This document shows, piece by piece, positions 46,627-57,365 of a stretch of DNA of 64,000 nucleotides. The notes under the pieces were generated by a model that searched no databases, was not told the origin of the DNA, and saw nothing but the letters and a program-made list of their open reading frames with translations. Within the stretch, counting starts at the first letter, position 1. Every line of letters starts with the position of its first letter. Made by a program: the position numbers and the translations under genes. The stretch comes from Peromyscus leucopus (lineage: Eukaryota > Chordata > Mammalia > Rodentia > Cricetidae): contig NC_051072.1 of NCBI RefSeq assembly GCF_004664715.2, positions 44,003,642-44,067,641 of the forward strand, written 5' to 3'.

Positions 46627-46952
46627 GTGATAGGAATTCCAACCACTTTTGCCTCATGGTCGTGGATGCCGGGCGGGACACTTAGTCATCTCTGCCTAAT
46701 CATTTCCGGGTCATACGTCCTGCGTGACCCATGCCCCATAGTTACATGGTCATGTAGTCACAGTGACGTGACCTCGGGATCTCTGCGCGTGGGCCTGTGT
46801 TCGCAGGTGCGTCTTGGCCTTTATAAGGTGGCACCATGTGTTGTCCTCCACAGGCCTGATCACATCTATCCTTTCTCTCTGTCTTGATAAAACTCGTGTC
46901 AGTGGATTGTGTCATGTGTCATGACTTTTCCTTTTGGGGCAAGAGCGCTGCA
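46627..46952 (+). mobile_element. Solo LTR, class II-like, CpG-containing
   Basis: LTR architecture: a CpG-containing U3 with CRE-like 'agtcacagtgacgtgacctc' (about 46755), TATA-like 'ctttataagg' at about 46819, polyadenylation-like 'cttgataaaactcg' at about 46883 and a T/G-rich end. The text recalls IAP/ERVK LTRs of hamsters. No clean 6-bp duplication was found, so the edges are approximate. It sits inside the class I remnant and is probably younger, since more CpG survives. Confidence 0.7.
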
Positions 46953-49504
46953 AAACAACAACAACACCCCCCTAATCTTATAGAAGCTACTAGCTTGTAA
47001 ACTGTTTAAGATGATTAAGACATGCAAGTTAATGGTCATTCTCCTTATAAATGATCAAATTCTTTAATGTGCTTAAAACTATGTTTGTAGTCATGCTAAG
47101 TACAAGTGCAACTAATTTACAGGGACAAGCCTTCTGTATACTTTGTCAAGGTTAAGCCTGAAACAAGTGACAGAAACCAAGAAAAGTTGGTATAAAATCA
47201 GATATACTTAAACGATTAGATTATAACCGTCAAACCTCTCGGAGATATCTGTGTGCTGAATTTAAGATATTGAATGAAAAAGTCTTCCCCTGAGAGAGAG
47301 AAACATCAGCTTCTGGTAGCAGCAGCTGACGCTAACTTCAAATAAGGTGGGTAGCAATGGACTCCACCTGGAGCTTGCTTTGAGTGTGGCAGCGCTAACT
47401 GGGTTTACAGTAACTTTGGGTGCAAGAGGTGGAAATGTTACTTGCTAAATACACAAAAATTTAAAACTTTAAAGTTTAAATGAGCCGAATCTCTTAAATA
47501 AAACAGCTTTGAAGCTGAGACACAATTTCTTGCCAGCCTGGATTGGTTTCATATGTAAAAAATCAGGCCTTGCTTTTCCTAGAGGTTTTTACCTTGCTGA
47601 CAGGCTTCATGCTGAGAAAGACAAACTCACAGACAGGTTTCAATGTGAAAACAAACTCAAACTACCATGCTGTTGTTGCTATTCCTTCATTTAAAAAAAA
47701 AGTGCCTTTCAATACTCCTCAATAACCAAAAAACTCTGCCTGGTTTGGTAAATGATTGGGTGTTTACAGATTCAAAAACAAAAACAAAAAAAAGTTTAAA
47801 GTTTGTACTTTAAAAAGTTGTAAAGGTCTGAAAAAGTGATTTAAGGTGTGTAAATACAAGTAGTGAAGGTCTGAAAAAGTGATTTAAGGTGTGTGGAAAA
47901 TGAGACTCAAGATTATATATGATGGTAAGCTTCAAAGTGCAGACTTGTAACCTATTGATAAGTATTTTTGAATCCCTGGCAGTGGGTTTCTCTGCCGACG
48001 CAGTAAGCCAAATCGAGCAGAATGGAAAGGTAAGGGGCCGGGTTTGATCTGAGAGGCAAAGCACTCCTGGGTGATCTCAGGGGAAGGGAGAGGAAATCAC
48101 ATGGCAGGTGAAATCTATGGCCTGGAGCCTAAATACCCGGTAGGTACAGTCTTGAGCAGCTGGGGGGAGGGGGAAGTGGAGGGGGGCAGGGCAGAGAGAT
48201 ACCGCTTGGCGGGCTTTCTGAGGGGCGGGGTTTGGAGAGGGAGGAGGGGCTGAGGTGGGTCTTCAGACAGAACACATATTAATCAAGAGTTCTGATAAGC
48301 TATTAATCTAGCCTTGGTAAAGCACTGGCTACTATCATCATAGTTACAAGCTCAAAATTTGAGTCACAGGTCCAAAATTTTTAAATTTCCCTCCGTTGTT
48401 TTCTATGTATATATATCCAGCCCTCTGGACAGAGGAAACAGTGTTCATATTTTAGCTCAGAACCAACTTTTGGTTCCTCAAACTCTTCTTCCCCTTTGTT
48501 CTCTTTCCTGCCAAGAAATTTCTGTCGTATACAAATGCATGTTTATGTTTCTGTTATGTTAATAACCTTTCAGGCTTGGCTTTGCTTATGTCTCAAAGGC
48601 GTGAGTCCATCCCAGCTGTTCACAGACACTAGTTAACTGCTTTTTCTATAATGAAGATTTCAGTGCAGACAGTAGTCAGGCTACTCTATCTAAAACTTTT
48701 ATCTCTTTTTGTAAACTTTAAAAAAAATTCATGTAAGTGTCAGGAGTCACAGCTTGGATTCATCTGTCACGGGTCAAACGGACTCCAGGATTCCTTGCCT
48801 GATAAATATTCCTGTCAGTCCACAGCTTAATCTTTCCCAACTACTGCCTATATCCCTAAGGGTGGGTGGGCTCTTTACTTCCCCTGGTCCTGGGATTCCT
48901 TTCCCATGCCCCAACCACCAGGACCACAAGACAGGCCTGGAGGTCTCAAAGGTATACCCAAGATAAGGAGCTCCCTAAACTCCTTACCTTTACTTTCTGT
49001 CCCTAGTCTTTGTCTGTTCCAGGAGATTTCAACCCAGCTGACAGACACCATCCAGGAATCAAGTGCAGCCCTGCAACTGGGTTCACCTCACTATCCCGAG
49101 GTGATCCTGCAGAATCAGTGAGTCCTGGACTTGCTCAAAGCCAATATAAACCTGTCCAACCAATGTGACTGCTCCCTGTCTCTTCAGGTTCAGTCATGGA
49201 ACCAGGTGCTTCTGACAGAATTTCCCAAGCCTCCTACCATTCTCTAAATCCGCTCCTGGTCCTCGACTTTGAGCAATATTCCAACATCTCCAGGCCTTGC
49301 AAGGATCCCACCTAGCATTGAAGCAGTTACAGAAGAGAGAGACCACATCACCCTTGTCATCAACAAGAGGCAAGAATGTTGGGTCTCAGGTAGTAATAGA
49401 TGTCCAGAAACAACTCAAGCTAACTGAAGAAGGATTTGTGGCGGGTTAGATAAGAGCCAGCATCCCTCAGGAACTTGTGAAATTGGGTTCCTCTAAAAGC
49501 TAAA

Positions 49505-49860
49505 AGAAGGCATTTCCCTTGCTTCTGGCTCTCTTGTCATGTAGCCATGGTTGCATATCAAAGCCCAAGCTGGCCTCCAGGCTCCTTCAGGCCCTGTTCA
49601 CACATATTTGCTATACATTTCCAAGCTCTTACACTAGCTTCCTGGCCCTTCTCACCTCAGATCCCTGCGCTCCTTACACTCCCTGCTCCGGCTACTCTCA
49701 CAGTCCTCTGTCTCTCGCTATCTCCACTGTTCTCTGCTGCTGTCTCGAGTCCCCAGCCCTGACCACGTCCAGTCTACAATCAGTGGTTCAGGACTCTTCT
49801 GGATGTCTATGTATATATTTTTTCTCTTACTCACAATAAAAATGTTCCCCCTAATAATGG
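49505..49860 (+). mobile_element. Probable 3' LTR of the class I remnant
   Basis: Follows the env trace by about 300 bp. Pyrimidine-rich ('ccctgctccggctactctca'), then 'tatatattttttctcttactcacaataaaaatg' with a canonical AATAAA at about 49835. Boundaries uncertain. The frame of 106 codons inside it is not a gene. Confidence 0.5.
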
Positions 49861-50041
49861 ACTGGGCATTTTGGCTGTTTCCTTACTGTGCCCCCTCTCA
49901 TACAGGTAGAACAACAAACTTCTGATTGGTGGAACATGAGGAGAGGACACGTAAGTTCGTGCACAAAACAATTGTTTCCTTCCCCCTTCACCCCTTCCAA
50001 GGCACCTTGTCCATTCAACTGCCCGGCATTCCACTGTGTTT

Positions 50042-50298
50042 GGAAGAGGAAGGGCTGAGTCAGGAGTCGCCAGCCAGACACAGAGGAAGCAAGATGACAA
50101 GGCAGAACTGAGAAAAGGTACCAAGCCACGTGGCTAAACATAAATAAGAATTATGGGTTAATTTAAGTATAAGAGCTAGTCAGTAATAAGCCTGAGCTAA
50201 TGGCCAAGCAGTTATAATTAATACAAGCCTCTGTGTGTCTACTTGGGTCTGAGTGGCTGCAGAACTGGGCAGGACACAGGAAACCTTCTAGCTATAAT
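50042..50298 (+). mobile_element. Family B LTR, 3' part only
   Basis: 'agaattatgggttaatttaagtataagagctagtcagtaataagcctgagc... acttgggtctgagtggctgcag... ccttctagctata' is the 3' two thirds of family B. The first ~100-130 bp are missing on this side. Confidence 0.8.
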
Positions 50299-50374
50299 CT
50301 GGCCAATTGGCGTTTTATTTATCAACCAATCAGAGCAACACATATTCACAGCATACAGAATGACATCCCACAGC
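50299..50374 (-). mobile_element. Family B LTR, 5' part only, inverted
   Basis: The reverse complement starts TGCTGTGGGATGTCATTC and runs through 'gattggttgataaataaaac', the first ~76 bp of family B. It abuts the 3' part in the opposite orientation, so together they look like one LTR whose 5' end has been flipped to the far side, or two truncated copies. Confidence 0.8.
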
Positions 50375-50400
50375 ATTAATCTTTTTCTGTTTCATGGTCA

Positions 50401-50476
50401 CAGAAGAAAAAGAGAGGAAGGAGGAGGAAGAGGAAGAGAAAGAGGAAGAGGAAGAGAGGGAGAAAGAGAGAGGGTA
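50401..50476. repeat. (GAAGAG)n-type purine tract
   Basis: About 75 bp of pure plus-strand purine between the inverted LTR piece and the next LTR. Confidence 0.95.
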
Positions 50477-50490
50477 GAGGAGAAAATGAA

Positions 50491-50869
50491 GATTGCTCTG
50501 TATGCTGTGAATGTGTTGGTCTGATTTGGTTCATAAATAAAATGCTGATTGGCCAGTAGCCAGGCAGGAAGCATAGGCAGGATAAGCAGAAAGGAGGGTT
50601 CTGGGAAGTGGAAGGCTAAGTCAGGAGACACCAGTCTACCCTCCAGGAAACAGCATGTAATGGCATACAGGTAAAGCCATGGAACATGTGGCAGCACTTA
50701 GATTAACAGAAACGAGCTGAGTTTAAGTGTAAGAGCTAGTCAGTGGTAGGTCTGAGCTAAATGGCCAAGCAATTTTAATTAATATAAGCCTCTTTGTATT
50801 TACTTGGGCTGAGTGGCTGCAGGACTGCGAGGTTGCAGGGCCGAGGCAGGACCTGAGAAACTTCACCTA
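50491..50869 (+). mobile_element. Solo LTR, family B
   Basis: 'tgctctgtatgctgtgaatg' to '...cttcacctaca', containing 'tggttcataaataaaatgctgattggcc' and 'gagtttaagtgtaagagctagtcag'. The first ~15 bp of the usual 5' end are missing and no matching 6-bp flanks are present, so the 5' end was altered after insertion. Confidence 0.85.
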
Positions 50870-52009
50870 CAAAGGGGAGGGAAGAAGAAGGGGAGGAGAG
50901 GACCATAATGGACTATAATTATACAGTTTTAAACCCTGTAAAAGTCATTGCCGATGACAATGACAGCAGCTGGGGCAGTGCTTACCTTAGAAGGTGGCAT
51001 CCGCAGAGGGTGTGAGAAGCATTTCTACAATGCTGGGACTGATCTCTTTCTTGATTTTTGGGTGCTGGCTACATTATGAGAAAATTCATGGGATTCCTCA
51101 TAACAAGCGTGCTTTTGTATATATAAATTATTAATTAACAATACATTTCTAAAAGTAAATGAACATAAAATTTAAGAGTTACTTTCAAATGACAAGGTTT
51201 CTTGCTAAGCCGAATGACTTAGAACTGTCAGGATGACCATAGGAATGGTCACTAAAGCTGGCATCACCAGTAAGGCAAAAGAACACTCATATGGTGTGAA
51301 ATAAGAGCAAGAAGTAGGGGTGGCAATAGGGTGAGGTGCAAGAGAAAACTGCTTGAGATTGTTCTGTTTGTTTTTTTTAATTGAAAAAAATGTGATGGCA
51401 AAAATGAAATATGCATCCCAGCCTAAAACCTGCACAAAACACATGTCTGGAAGCAGAATAAGAGGCAAAGGAAACACACCGCTATGTATTCTCACAGCAA
51501 TACATTTGCTATAAGAATAATAATTTGAGAAGGCAAACTAGTTTTAAAAGAAAAACATCATCAAGTAAATTCTTCATCTTTATGGCAGGTACCAAAATCT
51601 CTTCTAGATGCACACAAAGTAGACAAAGAAGGAAATCTTAGTGGTAGTCATAAGGGCTAGAGTCTGGGCTCTAATCTCTAAATTACTCAGGTTCCTAAAA
51701 ATAGACCCCAAACACACAAATGTATAGATATTAAAAAGACTTTCCTAAATCAAAGAACTTAAATTTGCAGATAAAGATTCTTGTGTTCGTCCAAGTTAAA
51801 TCAATAAAAGGGAGCCAATATATCTTCACCCAAACATTGAGAGGGGAGGGAGGGAGGCAGGCAGGCAAGGAGGGAGAACACTCAGCAGATTATCATTCAA
51901 GAAGAAAACATGGATTGTTACAGAACAAAAAAAGCGCTAGTCTGTACTTGTCTGTTATTCTACTGAGTGATAATTAGGAAACAGATACACAATTTTGAGG
52001 AAACCAGAG
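50870..52009. other. Gene-free unique sequence
   Basis: AT-rich, with a short (GGCA)n-like patch at about 51845-51880. No gene recognised. Confidence 0.5.
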
Positions 52010-52110
52010 GTGGATGCAACTGGAATCCTAGCACTCAGGAGGTTGAGACAGGAGGATTGCCAGCCTGTAAATCTCCACATGGAGACCCTGTCTCAAAACA
52101 ATAAACAACA
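52010..52110 (+). mobile_element. Old B1-type fragment
   Basis: 'ggaatcctagcactcaggaggttgagacaggaggattgcc... gagaccctgtctcaaaacaataa'. Confidence 0.65.
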
Positions 52111-52626
52111 GCAGAAAAGAATTCTGAGGGAACTTTTCAACTAAGTTGTCTTTTATTAGTCACATTAAAAGGAACACATTCTGTGATGTGCACAGGTTTG
52201 ATAGCCTTCAGTCATCTGTCCTTTTATTAATGCTTGTGGAGTGCTTCGCATAAGATACTCACTTGAAAGTAACTACTGTCAGTCATAGATCAGCTGATAA
52301 AATAAAATTATAAACTTAAAAATCACAGCAGTTGTTACATAAAAGGACATATGATAAGAACCAAGATCAATTTAATAGAATTAAGATTAAATGAGAGCTG
52401 TGCAAAGTAAAACCAGTATGTTAGGAAAAAAAATTGAACCTTGGCTAATAAATGATTTCCTAGACAAATTTTATACAGTTAGCCTCACCGAAATGAGGGT
52501 GACAATATTAACCCCAAGTAAAGTAGAATTTTAAAAAATTACAAAGAGCCAAAGAATCATACTTCTTTCCAACTATCAACAATGATGAATTTATACACTA
52601 AATAACACAGCCTTAAAATTCATAAG
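52111..52626. other. Gene-free AT-rich sequence
   Basis: Nothing recognised. Confidence 0.45.
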
Positions 52627-52633
52627 AGAAACT

Positions 52634-53103
52634 TGTGGTGTTATACTGTTTGTAATCTAGGAAATAAACCTTTCCTGAAGATCAGAGGACAGAGCCAGCC
52701 ACAGAGTTAGCCATAGAGGTCAAGCAGTGGTGGCACACGCCTTTAATCCTAGCACTTGGGAGGCAGAGGCAGAGATCTGTCTGGATTTCTGTGAGTTCAA
52801 GGCCACACTGGGCTACAGGAGATTAATCCAGTCAAAAAGAGAAACAGAGCCAGGCAGTGTGGCACACACCTTTAATGCCAGCAGTAGGAAGGTTGAGACA
52901 GGAAGTGATATGGCTGGGCGGAGAAAGGAATATAAGGCAGGAGAAGACAGGAATTTGCTCTCTTGCAGCAGCCTCTGTCAGGTGGAGGAGTTGATGAGGT
53001 GAGAGGTGGTGGCTGTGGCTTGCTCTGCTTCTCTGATCTTTCAGCTTTCACTCTGATATCTGGCTCCGGGTTTTTAATTAAGACCAATTAGGATTCGTAC
53101 AAT
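52634..53103 (+). mobile_element. Solo LTR, family C-like (470 bp), with two B1-like monomers
   Basis: TGTGGTGTTATACTG ... ATTCGTACAAT, flanked by AGAAACT at 52627-52633 and 53104-53110 (exact 7 bp, or 6 bp if one shared T is assigned to the element). Inside are B1-like segments at about 52716-52825 and 52850-52905, then a TATA-like 'ggaatataaggcag' at about 52927 and 'ggtggctgtggcttgctctgcttctctgatctttcagc', which parallels the end of the LTR at 36905-37415. Confidence 0.85.
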
Positions 53104-53179
53104 AGAAACTATTAAAAATTACAATCAAATCAATTAGATACCTAACAATGGTAATCTTTAAGACAGATCTGGTACATTT

Positions 53180-53370
53180 TTAAAACCACATTTTTTAAAA
53201 ATGTATCTGAATGTTTGTGTGTGTGCCTGGTGCCCATGGAGGCCAGAAGAGGGCATCAGATCCCTTGGAACTAGAGTTACAACATTGTGACATGCCATGT
53301 GGGTGATGGGAATCAAACCCCAGGTCCTCTGGATAGTGCTCCAAACTGTTGAGACATCATCCAGCCCCTA
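53180..53370 (-). mobile_element. B2/B3 SINE
   Basis: Reversed: 'tggaggccagaagagggcatcagatcccttggaactagagttacaacattgtgacatgccatgtgggtgatgggaatcaaaccccaggtcctctgg' and 'gacatcatccagcccct'. Confidence 0.88.
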
Positions 53371-53702
53371 ATTGTGTAGTTAAAAGTAAATTGAAAAGAC
53401 AATGGTATATTGGGGAAAGGGTCAACAAATAGGACAGTCAAAGGCTAACTGTATAACATCCCCTCATAAAGAAATACTTTATATGCTAATACTGTTAGCA
53501 TTGTCCAATTTAACTTTCTGCTATAATGGAAATGTTCAAAGTCCAAACTGTTCAGTATTATGTCCTCTGCCCATAGGAGCATTTAAAACAACACTAGTGC
53601 AAATATTAAAATATAATATCTTGAATACATTTGGTTAATTTCTTTAGAATCTTTTTTATTAATTCCTACAATTTCTTTTATTTATTTCTTTTATTTATTT
53701 AT
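53371..53702. other. Gene-free AT-rich sequence
   Basis: Ends in a (TTTA)n run that merges with the A-tail of the next B1. The 78-codon frame at 53402 has no domain. Confidence 0.5.
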
Positions 53703-53858
53703 TTATTTTTTGTTTTTCGAGACAGGGTTTCTCTGTGTAGCTTTGCGCCTTTCCTGGAACTCACTTGGTAGCCCAGGCTGGCCTCGAACTCACAAAGATC
53801 CGCCTGCCTCTGCCTCCCGAGTGCTGGGATTAAAGGCGTGCGCCACCACCGCCCGGCT
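53703..53858 (-). mobile_element. B1 SINE, young cricetid type
   Basis: 'gagacagggtttctctgtgtagctttgcgcctttcctggaactcacttggtagcccaggctggcctcgaactc... cgtgcgccaccaccgcccggct'. Retained CpGs indicate a recent insertion. Confidence 0.95.
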
Positions 53859-54059
53859 AATTTATTTTATTTTTGATATTATAGTGTAATAATATAATTT
53901 TCACCCTCCATTTCTTCCCTCCAAATCCTCCTATATCCTCCTTTCTCTCTTCCAAATTAATGGCCTATATTTCTCTAATTGTTATTACATACACATATGT
54001 GTAAATATTTGTATATATTTATTTTTTTCTAGTATATAAATATAACCTTTCTGAAAAAC

Positions 54060-54481
54060 ATTTGGTGACATGAATCAAGACCTTAAAAACACAAACTCTT
54101 TGGCCAAGTATCGGCACTTTTAGGAATTCATCAGAAGGAAATAAGCTTTGCAGATGCAGTTAAAGTTTCTTGTATAAGGATATTTATCACAGTTTTACTT
54201 CTAACAGTGGAAGCTTGAAACTCTAATAGCCAGTGATGAAGAAATGGTTAAATAAATGAGGGCATTTCTACTTGTCCATACATTATAGGCTTAAATTTTT
54301 CCTGTAATTGTTTAGTGATAAAGAATTCTCACAAGCTGGGCGGTGGTGGCGCACGCCTTTAATCCCAGCACTCGGGAGGCAGAGGCAGGCGGATCTCTGT
54401 GAGTTCGAGGCCAGCCTGGGCTACCAAGTGAGTCCCAGGAAAGGCGCAAAGCTACACAGAGAAACCCTGTCTCGAAAAAAC

Positions 54482-54520
<39 letters not shown>

Positions 54521-54800
54521 ATGCTCAATGCTCACAAAAGACTTGAAAAGGAAGAGCAGACTATACAATATGGTCGTAACAAACATTCTAAGTCATGTCA
54601 CACATGTATGAGCACTGTATTTCATAAAGTTGGATCATAATATATTTTATCATACATAGAATCAAAGTTAGGTAATAAAAAAAGATTGTAAGTCATTGTC
54701 TTTGGGAGGTGGGATTATTTTATTCTTATCTTTTTACTGGTTCTCCCAACCCTACAAAATATTCATAAGTATTTTTACTTTTAAAATCCGAAAAGAACAA
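54060..54800 (+). mobile_element. Ancient L1 3' UTR, sense, interrupted by a B1
   Basis: 'aggaattcatcagaaggaaataa... ttatcacagttttacttcta... agaaatggttaaataaatga' then, after the B1, 'ggtgggattattttattctt' in the order of an old L1M/HAL-type 3' end. Confidence 0.65.
54335..54518 (+). mobile_element. B1 SINE, young cricetid type, long A-tail
   Basis: 'gctgggcggtggtggcgcac... gagttcgaggccagcctggg... ccaggaaaggcgcaaagcta' with intact A/B-box regions and an A-tail of more than 30. Flanks 'aaagaattctca' (from 54320) and 'aaagaatgctca' (from 54516) are a target duplication with one mismatch. It forms an inverted pair with the copy at 53703-53858. Confidence 0.95.
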
Positions 54801-54979
54801 TGCCTTTTGTTAAAGCGGTTAATATCTTTTCACAATGCCCTCTCCTTAGTTTTTAAAGTCCTAATAGACTGGGTCTCTTCGCCCGTCCACATTTATTTCC
54901 AGCTGCTCCGTATTAGTCATATCAAGCTTCCCTCTGTGAGATGTCTTTCCTTACCTCTTTTTCCCAGTGTGGGCTGATT

Positions 54980-55090
54980 TCCTACTGAGCACTAGGCAGT
55001 TTTGGAAACGCTCACAGACGCCCTCATTTATCCTGCTGAACAATCCTGAAAGGTAAGTATTATAGTCCGTACTTCAAGGAGCAAGGGGGG
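54980..55090 (-). mobile_element. MIR fragment
   Basis: 'ctgagcactaggcagttttg... atttatcctgctgaacaatcctgaaaggtaagtattatag' is a reversed MIR core. Confidence 0.55.
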
Positions 55091-55174
55091 AGGGGACTGA
55101 AACCCACCCTCTACCTTCTCCTGTACAAACGATTTTACTTCTGAACTAGCATTTACTTACAGGGTGACCTCAGT

Positions 55175-55305
55175 TCCTTTACTGTTCATCTTATTTTCCT
55201 ATGTTCAAAATGGAGGAAACCACAGTATAAAGACCACGGGTGGATATGAAGATGAGCTGAGATGGTCCCCATCTGTGAGCACAGTGCCTGCCCATTATTA
55301 GTGCC
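55175..55305 (+). mobile_element. MIR fragment
   Basis: 'cagttcctttactgttcatcttattttcctatgttcaaaatggagg... gtgagcacagtgcctgcccattattagt' follows the forward MIR. Confidence 0.5.
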
Positions 55306-57319
55306 AACAGGTCGTTCTCCAGGTGATGGGCAGATGTGGCAGGTCTCAGAGAAAGAGGAAATGTCAGGTGAGAAAGAGTTCCCAGAGAGGCATAGCATTT
55401 TCAAAAGGCTGTATTGTGGGTGCCTGCCTGAGGGACGGTTTCCTGGAAGACTGGAGACTTGATAAGACAGCATCGGGTTTGCTTCTTAGGATATGCACAT
55501 TTTTATTCAAAGTGCTGCGGAGAAGTGTCAGCTTTTTCTACAGCTTTCACTGGAGAGGCCAAGGGACAGTAGCCGATGGGAGACAGTGTCGCACAATCCC
55601 ACTATCTGAGGGCCCTTACACTTTGCCTGAAAGTCCAGCCCCATGGAGCCTACAGTAACCCACTCAGTGGGAAGCATTCTTGGTTTTTATGTACCAAGAA
55701 GAATGTGTAACATTCAGAGCACAGTAAAGCCCACGCCCACATTGTTCCACGAGACTCTTCCTTACTAGGCAGTAGGCACCACCAGCCACCATAAGCCGTG
55801 CATTATCAGGAAGTAATTCAGAAATGCACACTGAAGGAGTTCTGCTACAAACGGTATTTATTACTTCAAAAGGGAGAATTGTTTTTCCTTTTATGGTATC
55901 TAAGATATCTTTTTTTTTTTTTTTTTTTTTGAAAACGTCTTCCCAGCAGCACATTACAAATGACTTCAGAGTTGGGAAATGCTCCTTGCTAGGAAGACCC
56001 AGTTTGGTCGAGTCCTGATCAAAACGTTGTTTATTTGGGCAACTGCATTCTTCTGTCAGTAAGGCCTAAGGAGTTTACTATTAATCCCAAATGTAAACCC
56101 AACTTAAGAGACACTGCTTACAAAGGGAGATTACTATTTAACTCTTGTGTTCACAGACATCTTGCAGATTCCTTCAGTAGAGGAGAGCGCTGTTGTCAGC
56201 CCCCGCTCCGCCTCACGCTGGAAATTCCAATGACTGGTTTAGGTGATCTGAAATCACTGCACCCTCCATCTCCCACCATACTTCCCCCAAAATCGCTTGA
56301 GGATTTCGCCTGTAGCTGAACATGTGCCAAATTTGGAGGGATACAGCAGGAGACTGGAAAGTGTGGCTGTTCTCCCTGGCTTGGGAACTTTTCCCTTTCC
56401 TGCTTTAAAGGGTCGCTGGACAGAAATGAAGTCAGCAATACTGAATTAAAGGGGCTTACATTTAGCAATACCAGCAAAACGTGGTGAACGGGACCTATCC
56501 ACGGGACACATGAAGACTCGTCGTCAAAATTACCCGTATTTATCCGATACTCAAAATCGAACTGCGCGTTCTCAGTCCCCTCTGGCAACCTGGCACTAAA
56601 GGTGTGGCTGGGGAGAGCAAGGCCCTCGGATCCCTAAAGAGATGCTCTCACGTTCCTTCCCAGAGAACCCAGGGGACAGGAGAGGTGATAGCAACTGGCC
56701 GGTTAGTCTTCCACACAAGTCCGGCTTACTGCAGGGAGGATCCATATTGGAGGGGCAGGGGAAGGTGGAGGAAGCGAGGCTTGGGTCCCTCCTGCTCTTC
56801 CTACAGGTTCTCTCTGCAGCTCCTTCTCTCCTGCCCCGCTTCCCTCTCTTCTTCCTCCCTCCTCCCTTCCCACCCCTCTCTCTCCTTCTCTTCCTCTTCC
56901 TTCCTCTCCTCCCCCCCCCCCCCCCGCCCACATCGTGCCCCTGCATCCAAGAAACCCAGCTAGAAGAAACTCTTGCACTGTGGTTTTCCAGTGTACGTAT
57001 GAGTGGAGGGCTCAGCCTGGGGATTGGAAGGAAGGAGACACTTCTCCCAGGGCAGAGTCCTTAGGAACCCTGGCAGGACTTGGCTGCTCTGTGGTCTTGC
57101 CTGGGCCCGGCAGTATAAGATTCTGGTACAGCAGGCATGAAGCCTCTTCCCACTTGGTCTCTGTCTCTGTCTCTCTCCCTCTCTCCCACTTTCAGGGGTG
57201 TTATTTCCTCCAAGACACCCAAGGAAGCTTCAGGTGGGTTTCCATGTCAACCTTCTGTGGAAACCCAAACATGTCTCAAAGGCAGTTTAACCTCTGCCAC
57301 TATGCCTTAGAGTAGCAAA

Positions 57320-57365
<46 letters not shown>

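Larger units (their letters stand above)
45441..49500 (+). mobile_element. Decayed class I endogenous retrovirus, internal region
   Basis: A long low-coding stretch with no intact gag, pol or env. The clearest viral trace is at about 49018-49190: a frame with a heptad-like segment followed by EVILQNQ, an in-frame stop, then VLDLL. This recalls the gammaretroviral env transmembrane subunit motif (VVLQNRRGLDLL type). A 29-bp direct repeat (47823-47851, 47866-47894) and a repeated 'aaattcctaaggtt' segment (46262, 46397) lie inside. A B1 and a separate LTR are inserted in it. It resembles VL30-like leader or internal sequence, but that is inference. Not functional. Confidence 0.5.

Noticed and set aside
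56596..57064. Overlapping frames of 116-140 codons on both strands near 56.6-57.0 kb
   Set aside because: They span a pyrimidine-rich tract and a C-run that avoid stop codons by composition. The frames overlap each other on both strands.
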